Assembly (NCBI GenBank): GCA_003254885.1
Contig: QANT01004468.1
Location: forward strand, 1 to 46,475
Direction of reading: 5' to 3'
DNA from: Purshia tridentata
Taxonomy: Eukaryota > Streptophyta > Magnoliopsida > Rosales > Rosaceae
DNA: 46,475 nt
Shown here: in pieces, positions 23,761-36,143 of the stretch
How positions within the stretch are numbered: position 1 is the stretch's first letter
Layout of the letters: each line of letters starts with the position of its first letter
Translations under genes and position numbers: made by a program
The notes under the pieces: model-generated
The model's input: only the letters and a program-made list of their open reading frames with translations
What the model was told of the DNA's origin: nothing
Database searches by the model: none

Positions 23761-25514
23761 AATTGGAATTTAATTTAGAGTATGGATTGCTTTATTTAAA
23801 GGTGGGCATTTTTACTCTAAAATCGCTTAACTAAATCAAATCGTTATTTAAAAAAGAATAAAAAACCGTATAGACTTTTTTTGTCAAACACCTTAAAAAA
23901 CGAAACCAAAACAGCTCAAGTCGATGTAGACGCTGGTTTTGCACCAAATAGAATCAAACCGCACTGCACTGCACTGCACTAGTATATTAGATATATATTA
24001 TAAGAATAATAGACTATAACATCTCTCTCGCTTTCTCTCTTTTTCTCTCTTTTTTCTTTATGTCACTCTCTTGATCTCTGTCACTCTATTTCTTTCTCTA
24101 CTATGAGTGACATCGCCGGACCCAAGTGTAGTTGACAACATCACTAACCTATGATCTAGAGCCACCAATCGATAACCTTCTACAAACCCCCACCAAGCCG
24201 CATCTTTTTTTCTTTCACTCTCTACCCCTTTCTTCCTCGCCTTCTTTGCCGCCTTCGATGACATTGTTTTGGAGAATCTTGGTGGAAGGTTCATGGAGGA
24301 GGTTTAGGTCGCCAATGAGGGAGGTGGATAGGTTAGGTGGCCGACGCGGTGGAGGCAGAGGAAGGAGAGCTCGGGGCTGCTCAGCAATTAATGATTTTTT
24401 TTGTAATTAGACTAATAAAAGTTCTTAATTGACGAAATTTCATAATTGAAGAAAAGGAATGTATAATTAAATATATAGTTATAATTAACCGTCTTAACAA
24501 TTAAGGCTTAAAGGGGTAAATTGGAGAAATTTTAAAAAATTTTTCTTTTAGGGTTTTTAAAAAATATTAGTCATTTTAGAATTTCTCTTAAGACACCACG
24601 CGCATGAACAAAGCATTAGCACGAATTAAACATCATATCGTAAGTTATGTGTAGTTTTATGTCTTAAATTTCTTACCTATCTAAACCGATTTTGAGCACG
24701 AAACAATTAGCATATGACATGATATGAAATACAAATAAGTCCAACTAAAATGAGGCAGGCTGTTTGACACCTGTATTAGCATACATGGTGTCACATCCTC
24801 CCCTCCGATCAGATAATCATCTCTTTTCTTGTTTTTTTCTTTGGTAAAAAATCAGATGATCGTCCTTCCATTTCCATATATGACCATTTTTGGGGCCCAA
24901 AGATGCTTTGTGGACGGCAGAGCAGGATTCAGGCTCAACAGCAGCAGTGAGAAAGACCATCAAAGCAAGCAACAATAAAACTAAGCGAGGTGGGTCCCAT
25001 GTCAGATATGCAACTGGTGGGTGAGAATAGCCCAAGAGACAAAATCGAATATCAACCCCACACCCTTTTGAAACTTGTGGCCATGGAGTGAGCCTGAGAA
25101 GGGCCTTTCAGCGAACAAAGTTGACAAAAATCACAAAACCAAACGTATTTATGATTTCTGTTGCTTATCAAATTCACAATATCATATCAGTATATATTTA
25201 TATAAATAAAAAAAAGAATCTTTATTCATATATTAATATATTGTTGTCTTCTCGAATCTCCCCTGCAAAATCCAACTAAACCCAACACAACCCACTTTTT
25301 TCTCAGTCTAATTCTGCTCTTGTGCATAGTCTTTCCCATCATTATAAGCTCCATTTCGATAATCCCAATTCCCAAACACACCTATTTTTGGTTTTTTTTT
25401 TTTTGGCTGGCTTTAGTTTGTTCGTCTCTGGATTGTGGGACTGGATGTGAGCGTATCTGCCATCTTATACTTGTTAGCTGCATAGAAATATGAGAGTAGT
25501 GGAAGGGACTAATT
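23761..25514. other. Intergenic between divergent PPR and BBX19-like genes
   Basis: Divergent promoters. Contains a (GCACT)4 microsatellite at 23961-23980, CT-rich low-complexity DNA at 24020-24105 and a GC-richer stretch at 24110-24380 whose open frames give Ser/Pro- or Gly/Arg-rich products without recognisable domains. The last about 300 bp before 25515 would hold the BBX leader. No gene recognised. Confidence 0.5.
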
Positions 25515-27698
25515 ATGCGAACACTTTGTGACGCTTGTGAAAGCGCAGCTGCAATCGTGTTTTGTGCTGCGGATGAGGCTGCTCTTTGCCGTGCCTGTGA
25601 TGAGAAGGTAATGCTTTTTAGCCTCTTAATCTTAACCCAATTCTTAGTTTTTTATGTTTGAACTTATTTTCATATCTTTGGTTTACTGAATGCAAATCCA
25701 AATATGTTGGGTAGTTGTACGGTCAGCTGGTTTGTATTTGTAGTTTTCCTACACTTGCTGGTGGACTTGTTAGTTGATTTCATGCTAAGCCAAAATGAGC
25801 ATCTGTACTGTTTTATCAAAACCTAAATTTTTTTTTTTCGAGCAAACATATTGCATAGTATCTTTAGCACTTGGGGAGTCTTGTGCATTGACTGTAGTGC
25901 TAGAACCTTTTAATTTTTTGTTTCCTCTTGTTGTTATACTTTCTTCTTGTCTTTTCCCACATTGTATATCCTATCCTTGTTAAGAAGAAAATGATTTTGG
26001 AAATAGCTTATTGGGAATGCTATTATGCTAACATAGTAACATAGGTTTCCTGAAAGAATTTGTTGCTTACTTGTCCAAAATTATTGGAAATAGCTTATTG
26101 TAAATGCCTATATCACATAGTTTTCCAGGAGGAGTTTTTTGTTATCATTCTTCTGTATTCTCTGGTGTCTGGTCCACATCTAATAGCAATGCTTTAAACT
26201 GTTGATGGGGTGGCAGGTCCACTTGTGCAATAAGCTTGCTAGCCGACATGTGAGGGTTGGTCTTGCAACTCCAAGTGCAGTTCCCCGCTGTGATATTTGT
26301 GAAAATGCACCTGGTATGTAGGCCTGTTTCTTTCTTGTATCCATTCCCCTGATATGCCTTTGATGTTTTGGAAACGAAAAAGAGAGAGGAAAAATCACAC
26401 TTATTCTATCTTCTTGAAAACTACATGTAGCTTTCTTCTATTGCGAGATAGATGGAAGTTCCCTTTGCTTGCAATGTGATATGGTTGTTCATGTTGGAGG
26501 TAAAAGAACACATGGAAGATATCTTGTACTGAGGCAAAGAGTTGAGGTTTGTTAATCCCTCTAACCAAGAATTGTTTTTTTTTTTTTTCCCCAGCTGCTA
26601 CATATGACTTAAAGTTTTGTGCTGTTTGGTTGTTCTGTAGTTTCCAGGGGATAAACCTGGTAATGTTGAGGAACCAGCTTCCCAACCCATTGATCCAGGT
26701 GAGACCAGAAGAGTACATCATCAACAACCTAAAATGACAGTGGGAGAGAACTCACAAAATCACAGGGGGTCTCCTATGCGTATGTCAGATGCCAATTCTG
26801 ATGGGCATGTAAAGATGGATACTAAATTGATTGATTTGAACATGAAGCCTCAACGGATGCATGGACAAGCTTCAAATAAAGAGGTTAGAGTGTTTTCATT
26901 ATTCCATATCAGCAGCTTCATCTTAGCTCCGTTTGATTGTAATATGTATCTCAAACTCGCAAGGGAGCATTTCCTGATCCCAAGTAAATGGATGGTTCCC
27001 ATCTTTATTACACACATCTCTGTGTGTTGGATGGGTGGGCTGTGGCCACCTGGAAAATAGGCCTACTGGACAAGATCTAGATTATAGTTGCTTATTATGG
27101 GCATGACCAAAGTGGTTAATAAATTGCAGAAATTTATGCAACTAAACTAACAACATAGACCTGTTTAATTCATAAGCTAAGAAATTGAAGCTAGGAAAGC
27201 AGCTCAAATAGGAACTTGTGAGTTGAGAATGATCATCTTTGTGGTTGTGGTAGAAGAAGAATACAGTTCCTATTCTTATCTATTCTTTGCTTGTGTTATT
27301 ATAATAGTCTTAGTCCTTCCTTCTGATTTCATCAAATCCATGACCTTTTTATTAGAGAAATATCCCATGAGTTGCTAAGGGTTGAAATTGTTGCCAAATA
27401 AATTTAAAAAACATTAGAATCACAAGTTCTGCCATAAAGCATAAAACTTAACACCAGTTTTTATGTTTTGGTGTCTATTATGTAATTATTAATGCTCACA
27501 CTTCAGCAATTCATTGCACTTCCTAGTTATCACACTTCTAGAATTAAAAAGATTGCAATTCTACAACAGGAATGTAGAACTTTAACTAATGAATGTAGAA
27601 CTTGTTGGCTTTACATATTACAAAGCATGTATTATTTACTTGGGATATCTACCAGTCCATCTAAGCAACAAGTATCTGTTGTTCTTAATCAGGACTAA
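25515..27698 (+). CDS. BBX19: Double B-box zinc finger protein, BBX19 type; 3' end uncertain
   Basis: Exons 25515-25607, 26217-26313, 26431-26546 and 26641-26883 encode 183 residues. Two tandem B-boxes lie at about residues 1-47 ([20 protein letters not shown], then [15 protein letters not shown]) and 55-95 ([25 protein letters not shown]). The conserved FPGDKPG and [11 protein letters not shown] motifs follow. There is no CCT domain, which places it in the BBX18-25 class. BBX18/19 proteins work with COP1, ELF3, PIF and CO factors in photomorphogenesis and flowering time; that role is inferred from family. The end is unclear: exon 4 ends in phase 0 at a GTTAGA donor, and the best acceptor I found (ending 27692) adds only Asp-stop (27693-27698). 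The longer acidic tail common in relatives was not found. Confidence 0.85.
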
Positions 27699-28707
27699 TA
27701 ATGACATATCTGGAAGCATGGGCTACTTCACTACTAGCCAGAAGGGCGATTCATCGATACCGTGGTTATCTGCTACTTCATGTGGAAGAACTTCACTCCT
27801 TGTATCCCTTTTCCTCTTAAGTGGGCATATATAGGTTTAAAGGGTGTTTCGCATTATGTAGTTTAGTTGTGCAGGATATAGCTGGAAAGCATCAATGGAC
27901 CATGACTTGCTTCGAAAGCGAAATTCCATTATTTACTGCAACTCAAGTCATAGTACTCGGAGTTTTGAAATTTTTGCAAATAATATTCAAAAATTAGGAC
28001 TTTGTTGTAATGCCACTATGTTGTGTAATTTCCTTTAAATTTTGCTTTATTTTTTGGGTACCTGTTGGATTCTTAGGAATGGAAAACGTTCTGCTTTCCA
28101 ATTCAAGCAGAGCAATATGATTAAAGCATTAACCTGGGACTTGGGTGACTGCTATAGGAATGATGGAAACGTACCAATAAGAAAACCCTTTCAATTTGCC
28201 TAATGAAATACTTGGCAAGAGGGAAGATGATAACAAATTTAAAATATGCTTCAATCAATACTTATTGTGAATTTTTAAATGAACATAACTTAATAATTAA
28301 TTTTTTTTGAGCCAAGTGAACATGTAGTCTGTCTTGTCCAAGTACATGACCAGAAATTTCCATCCAAAAAGGACTGCCAAAAAGGAGAAGTATTTTATAG
28401 GTGTTCCAGGAAAGTGTTGCAGAGAATATGCGGGAAGTATTTTGTTTTTAATAAAAACAATTCGATGTTCTTAATAAGTTACTGAATTTTACATTAGAAA
28501 AAACTTTTAATGTAACCTATTAAATTTTGAAAACTTAGAGATGATCATGGCATCATTCTGTTAATTTTATTGACAAAGTTAGAAATTTGTACTTAATTGT
28601 AACCTATTAAGAGCTACAAGGATATGATTATACATTTTAAACTACACGATGAAAATTGAAAATCTTAACAAATTATAGTAACTAAAGTTGTACGTTGATA
28701 CTTGGCC

Positions 28708-28738
<31 letters not shown>

Positions 28739-29106
28739 GTAAGTTGATACTCTCAAACATATCATCCAACATGTCGGAAACTCGGAAGTATTTATTTTTA
28801 TTTCCACATGAGACGCACGATTGAAAGACAATCCAACGGTCAACAATCAGGCCACTGAATTCTGGGCCGGGCCACCATCCCTGCATAACTGAAAAACCGA
28901 TTCGAGCCCAAGAAGAAAAACAGATAAAAAAACAAAAAAATCCAATGAAAACCAGGACACAGCGTGTGCCAAGTCAGAAGAGGATTGCTTGCTTGCAGTG
29001 AGAAGTTTCCGCAGTTGCAGTAGGTAGCTAACAGAAACAGCGTTTGTTTTTTCTGTTGGGGACATTGAAAGAGGAACGGCCAGGCCAATCGGGAGAGACA
29101 ACGACG
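27699..29106. other. Intergenic between BBX19-like and S28 protease genes
   Basis: Probable 3' untranslated region of the BBX gene followed by AT-rich DNA. It includes a 28-A run flanked by 19-bp direct repeats (28684-28751) and, from about 28850, the GC-richer promoter and leader of the S28 protease. No further gene seen. Confidence 0.5.
28684..28751. repeat. TGGCC-poly(A) micro-insertion with direct repeats
   Basis: A TGGCC followed by 28 A residues is bracketed by 19-bp near-identical direct repeats (28684-28702 AAAGTTGTACGTTGATACT; 28733-28751 with one mismatch). The right repeat overlaps the last three A residues. Such a layout resembles a very short retroposed tail with a target-site duplication, though replication slippage is possible. 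Confidence 0.6.
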
Positions 29107-32100
29107 ATGAGGCTCATTCCGATGACGGCGTCGTTTTCGTCGTTGTCGTTGATGATGATGATGATGATGATGATGCTGTGGACGCTCTCTTCTGCGTTTG
29201 TGAGGCCTCCAACTTTTCTGCAGCTTCAAAGCTTGTCCGGAAGCGGTAGCAGCAGCAGCAATTACTTGACGGACAAGGAACTCTGGTTCACTCAGACCCT
29301 CGACCACTTCTCTCCTTACGACCACAGCAAATTCGAGCAGCGATACTACGAATTTCTCGACTATTTCAGACCTCCAGACGGTCCCATTTTCCTCAAAATT
29401 TGTGGAGAGTCGGCCTGCAACGGGATCGCTAATGATTATTTAAGTGTAAGTAGTTTTGATTAGCTTAAATATTAAACTGGAAGAAAGTCGAAGAAAGTCG
29501 CAATCTTTTGAACTTTTTGGTGATTTTTTTTGCAGGTTTTGGCGAAGAAGTTTGGGGCAGCTGTGGTTTCGCTCGAGCATCGCTACTATGGAAAAAGCTC
29601 TCCTTTCAAATCACTGGAAACGAAAAATTTGAGGTATTTGTCATCAAAGCAAGCTCTTTTCGATTTGGCTACTTTCCGTCAGTATTATCAGGTAATTTAG
29701 CTATCCCATCTTTGAGTTTTTGAATTTATTGTCTTCAAATTAGGAAAGTTCCTAATTGAGCATGTAATTTACAGTTATTTTATCGTGTAATTATTCATAG
29801 GATTCGTTAAATTTGAAGAAGAATAAAACAAAGTCTGAAAACCCATGGTTCGTATTTGGGGTCTCATACCCAGGAGCTCTCAGTGCATGGTTTCGACTCA
29901 AGTTCCCTCATTTAACATGTGGAAGTCTTGCAAGTTCCGCTGTTGTTCTTTCTGTTTATAACTTCACCGAATTTGATCAGCAGGTGGTCACAATGTTAAT
30001 GGTTTTTTCACCTCTTCTGTAATCTCTACTTCAACCCTGTTTCTCTTCACTTAAATCCTCTCCAAATGCAGATTGGTGAGTCCGCTGGTCCACAATGTAA
30101 AGCTGCACTGCAAGAAACTACTCGTCTTGTTGAACAAAGGCTTGCAACTAATGGAAAAGCTGTCAAGGCGTTGTTTGGTGCAACCCAGGTTGGATTCTTT
30201 GTCCCTGCCATTCACCATTTTGAAAATTGATGTCCTTTGAAACATGAGTGTAGTTTCACGCCAGTATGATTTTCTTTTACACTTCTCAGCTTTTCATCTT
30301 GACCTTTATTCTGTTTGCAGCTTGAGATTGATGGTGATTTCATGTATTTCCTGGCGGATGCTGCTGTTATAGCGGTAAATGTTACTTCTTTCTTCGTTTT
30401 GTTGCTCAATTTACAATTTCGCTCAAACTAGTGATTTTTTTTGTTTGAAAATTTGCAGTTTCAATATGGAAATCCTGATAAATTATGCTCCCCTCTAGTC
30501 CAAGCAAAGAATAATGGAGAGGATTTGGTGGTATGTTCCTCTTCTTGTCATTCCGTATGGTTCTTTAATTGGTGCAATCTTGGTCCACTATGCTCTTTAT
30601 GTAATTACCATAGTTGTGCTGTATAATTGGCCAACAATTACTTAGCTTGTATTAGGGTTAAAATATTTACAATAATTTTAGTCAACCTTGCCAGTGTCCA
30701 AATAATTTACCCCCTTTGCATGCCAGATCTCTAACTCTGAAATATAGCACAACTATTTCCATGGGCTTATTTTTCATCAAGATGCCTCTTTCATTTTTAG
30801 TCCAATGTTTCTAATGGAAAAAAAAAAAAAACTAATATTTTGCAGGACACTTATTCCAAATATGTCAAAGAGTTTTACCTCGGAAGTTTTGGCGTTGATG
30901 TTGAAACATATAATCAGAAACATTTGAAGAATACTTCTGTTAGTGACGGCAGTTCTGACCGGTTGTGGTGGTTCCAAGTTTGTACTGAAGTTGCATATTT
31001 TCAGGTAGCCCCTGCAAATGATAGCATCCGATCTTCAAAAGTTGACACAAGGTATGTTTCTGAAATGTGTTTTAAGGTAATGCTTTTTTGTTGTTCATTT
31101 CTACCTTGCCTTTCTCTACAGATTTGTAAATGTTCTAATACGTAGTTCTTGTATGCATCTCTGATTAATCATATCTCATTTTTGCAGATACCATCTGGAC
31201 CTTTGCAAGAATGTTTTTGAAGAGGGCATCTACCCCGACGTTGCTGCAACCAATGTATACTATGGAGGCACAAAAATTGCAGGTAACTATTGGATAATTG
31301 ATTTTCGAGCATCCAATAACAGAAAGCTTCCCCACCCTCAGCCCACAAAAAAAAAAGAGCCTCTAATAGCTGAGAGCATTTGTTTTACAAGAATATATGG
31401 CATGATTTATTTAGTTTTCATGACTTTTCTATGTCAAAGTCACATCTGTGTATTTATCATTGGTTCACATGATCTTATGAAAAATGAATCTGTAGGTTCA
31501 AAGATAGTTTTTACAAATGGCTCACAGGATCCCTGGCGTCATGCATCCAAGCAGACCTCATCTCCAGATAGTGAGTATCCTATTACTTTGATGAGAAGGC
31601 TCATTATTCCTATCTTAATCATTGATGTGAAAATATTTGACTTATGTAGTTTTATATCAGGCTGTATATGATAGATCAAATTGTAGCCAGTCTTTGTACC
31701 TAGAAGGAATTTCAGTTAATGAACATACTCTTAATAGATCTAGAGGGATATATGGATAGTTTCATCTGCAGTTTTAAACTTGTATTCTAATGATATTGCA
31801 TGTTTACTTTGCATTTGACACTTTGGTTGAACTGTTATGCAAAGTCACCTTATTAGGGATACTAACAACTGGTAGATGATCACTTAATTTCCATATTTTA
31901 AGTCTTTCTAAATTCTCTTTTTCTAAACTTGTTTTTTCTTTTTTTCTTAATGAACTTTCAGAGCCTTCCTACATCATCTCTTGCCATAATTGTGGCCATG
32001 GAACTGATTTGAGAGGATGTCCCCAGTCCCCTTTAAGCCTTGAAGGTATGTATTGTTTATGTGTCGCTTTTTTATTTATGATACTGATGGATTATGAAAA

Positions 32101-32860
32101 TGTCGACACAAGCTTACTTATTATTAAGATGAAGGTTATAAAATTGCCCTTCTGGCCAATCTGGGTTTATATACTCTTTGATTGATTTTCTTGCATGAAT
32201 ATCTGAAATTTCCCAAATTACCTTTGTGGCCTTATTTGAGAAATTTCTTCCATATTTTCACTATTAGACTATTAGTTTGTATATATACCACATTGCTTAC
32301 TGTAAGTTTGAACTATTAGTTTTGCAGTTCTGGGTTGCAGCCATAAGTTTTTTTTGTTACACATAAGCTTGTGTGTTTCCCTCATTCCGCACCATTTTTG
32401 CAAAAAGAAAAAAAGGAAAAAAAAAAGAACAAAGATGAAACAAAAACTGCTAGAAAACACTGAAATGGAATAACTAACCATGCAGTGGACTATTATTTCC
32501 CAAATAAGAAATTACTCAATTTGAAGATTATCTCTGCAATAATAGTGATCTTATTAGATTCTCAAGAAATGCATCTGGTTCCTGTTTTGGAAATTTTTAA
32601 TAAGAAAATTGTGTTGTAGCTAGGTCTTGTTATCAACATGTACTTATATGAAGCATACTGACATGAGTTTCATGTATGGCTGTGATTGTTGATTATTTTC
32701 CCGTTCTTGATGCTGTATTTATTAGAATACGACTTCTGTTTCAGGTGATGCCCAGAACTGCAGCAACCCTGATGCAGTTCACAAAGTAAGGCAACAAATT
32801 GTAGAGCACATAGACTTATGGCTGTCTGAATGCCAAGACACTGGTAGGAGTTACATGTAA
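29107..32860 (+). CDS. EDA2: Peptidase S28 family serine protease, EDA2 type
   Basis: Secreted or vacuolar serine carboxypeptidase-like protease related to prolylcarboxypeptidase and thymus-specific serine protease. Exons: 29107-29445, 29536-29691, 29801-29983, 30072-30188, 30321-30374, 30459-30530, 30846-31051, 31188-31282, 31496-31570, 31962-32045, 32745-32860; the frame closes to 498 residues. The N terminus is a signal peptide with eight consecutive Met in its core. The catalytic triad is visible: Ser187 in GVSYPG, Asp419 in NGSQDPW and His445 in HNCGHGTD. The family motif DHFSP lies near the mature N terminus. Several NxS/T sites (NFT, NTS, NGS) fit secretion. The start at 29107 is the first ATG that leads straight into the signal peptide. 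Resemblance to At2g18080 (EDA2, an embryo-sac development gene) is recalled. The gene converges on the AAA-ATPase gene. Confidence 0.95.
29149..29175 (+). repeat. (ATG)8 microsatellite coding for eight Met in the signal peptide
   Basis: Eight in-frame ATG codons between TTG and CTG form the hydrophobic core of the S28 protease signal peptide. The repeat is expected to be length-polymorphic. Confidence 0.85.
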
Positions 32861-33574
32861 TATATTTATGTGATGTGTAAGTGGTTCTGTAACTAATCTT
32901 AATCTCACGTGTTACCTTCTCAACAGATGTTTGATTACTAATCTAAGAAGGATATGGCCATACTAGTTGTCCCTGTATTTACAAAAATCAATAATTCTAG
33001 GTATAAAGTGTTTTCTTATCTTTCGTTACTTCTATGTTATTGGCAAAATATATGAACATATATTGAATTTCAAAACATGTTAATGCTGTCCATCATAGAC
33101 CTTAAATGAAGGACAAAATTGATGTGCTGCGAAGTACAAGGGTAAAGTAAAATTGTCAGTAGAGATTCTCTTATAAACATGGAAATTGTGAGCATAACAT
33201 AAGCTTTCATATGTCAGTCCACTGGATTGCTAATATTTTAAATAAATACATGAGTGTTTGGTTTGAACGGAAACTCAATGCCGCATCCTCTACAATAATA
33301 GAGCAGAAATGGTATTCAATCCTGGTGATTAATTCTCCTTGCCTTCCTTGTTGACCCAAGTCTCTCTGTTATGTCCTTTGCAATCTGAATGGGACATGAC
33401 TTTATTTCTTCCTAGTCCTTTACTTGCTCTATTTTGGTAGTTGCCACAATACCAAATTGTGTAGGTTGAAGTAGAGTTCATATTTCGTAGCAGCTATGAC
33501 TTTTTCCAGCAGTATCATCCCATTATTTATGATGCTTATTAACAAATATGCAATATTTTTACGTACTTATTGAC
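32861..33574. other. Convergent 3' flanks of the S28 protease and AAA-ATPase genes
   Basis: About 700 bp between two stop codons. It is AT-rich, with no open frame or repeat of note. Confidence 0.5.
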
Positions 33575-35333
33575 TCATCGCCGCCCCATTCTTCCTCTTC
33601 CTCTTCCTCTTCCTCTTACAACTCTTCTGTTAACTATTCTAACATTTTGATTTCCAATGTCATCCATTTTCTGCCTCTTTGCTTCTTGAACTTCAAATTT
33701 ATTAGTCCCTTCATCCTCTACTCTATTGCTCTCATCGTTCTTACGTTTGAGGAAATTGACAAGTCCTTGAAGAGTAACATCAGCATCATCACTCTTCATG
33801 AGCTCCTCAGCAACCGCTGCAGGGGTGACCTCTGTGTTCTCTATCAAACCTTCAATTTCTCCACAGAGGCGGTGAGGGTTGCTTTCATGAACGCCAAGGT
33901 AGTTAGAGGCTAAGGTTTTGAACCCACTTGGAGTGCAATATGACATGTGAATGTGCAAGTCCATTCTACCAGGTCGCAACAATGCAGGGTCTAGCCGATC
34001 CTTGTGGTTGGTGGTGAACACTATGATTCTTTCATCACCGCAGCTTGACCACAGACCATCAATAAAGTTCAGTAAGCCCGAGAGGCTTAACTGCAATTAT
34101 AATAACATCATGTCAATGCCTATTAAAATAAATAAACCAAGAACGTTTTTCATATTTAACATAATGCACGTTAGGGTCCATAAGCTGAAGGTGATCAATC
34201 AACAAGCACATTCTCATGCTGTATCAAAATAATAAACTATATTGTTATTCTTAATAGTGTATATAAACAAACAATTAATATACTTGGTCGTCAAGAATAG
34301 AAGCTGGGTTATAAACAAAGAAAACATAAAGTAAAGAAGTGACCTTGTTGCTAGGTTGATCAAACGTATTAAACGGGTCCTTTTCACATTGCCGGTTTTT
34401 CAATTCCACGCTGCAATCAATATCCTCGATCACCAAAATAGAACGATTTGTAGTAGACAGCAAGACCCTCTTCAAATCAGAGTTGCTGTATATGCTAGTG
34501 AGCTCCAAATCATACACATCAAACTTAAGATAATTAGCCATGGCCGCAATCAAGCTTGATTTGCCAGTACCAGGAGGACCATACAACAAATACCCTCTTT
34601 TCCAAGCCTTCCCAACCTTCTTATAAAACTCCCTCCTCCTCAAAAACCTATCCAAATCCTCCATAATCATTGTCTTCTGATCTGGGTCCATCGCCATTGT
34701 CTCAAATGTAGCAGGGTGCTCCAGATTTACCGATCCCCAAATGCCTGATTCATCGAACAAACCCGAATCAAGGGTATGAATCTTGAGAACCTTTTCCTCT
34801 TCTCTGATGGCATTAGCCTTAGCAAACACATAGGGCAAGTAGAAGTCCACCACTTTGGATTTGTGTTTCTTCTCAAAAGTCAGCTCAAAGTGATGCTTTT
34901 CCGAGTTTTGGTGGTTCTGGATTCCGGACCTTTCGGACTTTTCCGTGCAGACATAACGCCATTTTAGTTTAATGTTGTCGAACGTGTCGTCGACTTCTTC
35001 CCCTCTGTCAATGGAAAGGCTGATGTTCTTGTGCCGCGGCGTTTTGCTGGCGCGGATGCGTTGGGTGTAGACACTGGTCTTGGTCCGGAGGTAGAGCACG
35101 GCGGAGTCATAGACTTGATTTCTTGCCATGTCAGAGTGCTCGTCGATGATGAGAGTGAGGCGGGAGGAGAGAGGGGTGAAGAGGTAGCGGAGGGCTGAGT
35201 AGATGTAGGAGCGGAGCGGGTGGGGGATGAGCTCATTGGCCATGGAACGGACCAACATCATGGAGGCTGCAAATGAGGCATAAGCTGAGAACAGAGTCGA
35301 TGCTGATGTGGGCATGTCTTTGAGAGCAAACAT
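33575..35333 (-). CDS. AAA-ATPase of the BCS1-like/AATP1 family (At2g18193 type)
   Basis: Two exons, 35333-34344 and 34090-33575, give 501 residues. An N-terminal membrane segment (about residues 12-30) is followed by the AAA-type ASD domain (to about residue 130: LRSYIYSALRYLFTP, RNQVYDSAVLYL). The AAA core follows: Walker A GPPGTGKSS at about 252, Walker B ILVIEDID at about 299-306, sensor TTNHKDRLDP and arginine-finger region LLRPGRMD in exon 2. The C terminus ends in an Arg-Gly repeat (RGRGRGRGR). Homologues are membrane-anchored at mitochondria or ER and are often induced by stress or pathogens; that role is inferred. It is nearly the sequence type of At2g18193 (recalled). A degenerate copy of exon 2 lies about 550 bp upstream in the same orientation. 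Confidence 0.94.
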
Positions 35334-35885
35334 TGTGTTGGGGTTTGAGTTGAGGGTTTGGGATGATTGGTGAGTTTGAGAGTTTGAGAGTTTTGGAGGA
35401 AGCTGTTTATAATGGAGGTGGAGGAGTGAGAGTCTTGGGCACGACTCTCTCCAAGTTGCTTGAGTACCAAGCAGTGTGAATATGTTTTGGATCTTGGACT
35501 GTTTCTAGATATTCCATTATTCATTTTTCAAGTTAGAAGTCAACAGAAGTTCAATTAAACACTTAGACATTAAAATAATAAATCAACTCCCATAAATATC
35601 TCAACTTTTATTAAAAAGATAAAAATTGATTTTTCAATTTTAGAGATGTGAAAAACAACCACTGTTAGGAGTCCCTAGAGTGACACAAGCTCGAAGTTTT
35701 CTTATGAATGAAACTTACATTAACAGTAGTATTTCTCTGCAGTGCTCCTTGGTCCAAATACCATGGAATTATGATCAATATTCAGATCAAAGTCTCTTCA
35801 ACCCTAGGAGTTGGCAATTTACAAAGGGAGTCGGTGACACTTGCAAGTTGCAACTGAACCCTGTTAGAGAACACAAGAACTGATT
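35334..35885. other. AAA-ATPase promoter region
   Basis: Short region between the AAA-ATPase start and the exon-2 remnant upstream. The first about 90 bp are likely 5' leader. No other feature recognised. Confidence 0.5.
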
Positions 35886-36143
35886 CATGGTCTTTCCTCT
35901 TCCATGTCCTCTTCTAACAATTTTCTTTTATGTTGTTATCCATTTTCTGCCTCTTTGCTTCTTGAATTTCAATTTCTTTAATCCTCTTACGCTTGAAAAA
36001 TTGACAGGTCCTCCGAGGGCAACATCAGCATCATCACTCTTCATGAGCAACCCTTCAACCTTGAACCCATTTGGAGTGCAATAGGACAAGTTACTCTTAT
36101 CACCACAGCTTGACCACAGACCATCTATGGAGTTCAGCAAATG
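35886..36143 (-). pseudogene. Degenerate tandem remnant of the AAA-ATPase exon 2
   Basis: Read on minus, it aligns with exon 2 of the neighbouring gene: LLNSIDGLWSSCGDK, then SYCTPNGFK, then LMKSDDADVALGGPVNF, then the RQK-like segment and the same downstream TCTTCC-rich area. The blocks between them are missing. The first gap removes the sensor and arginine-finger region, the second removes the helical lid. Exon 1 is absent. It cannot make an ATPase and is a relic of a tandem duplicate. Confidence 0.88.

Noticed and set aside
24132..24410. Plus-strand open frame with a Gly/Arg-rich end
   Set aside because: Composition follows local CT- and GGA-rich repeats; no domain and competing open frames on the other strand.
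29044..29106. Upstream extension of the S28 protease frame
   Set aside because: Begins at a TTG codon; the ATG at 29107 leads directly into a good signal peptide.
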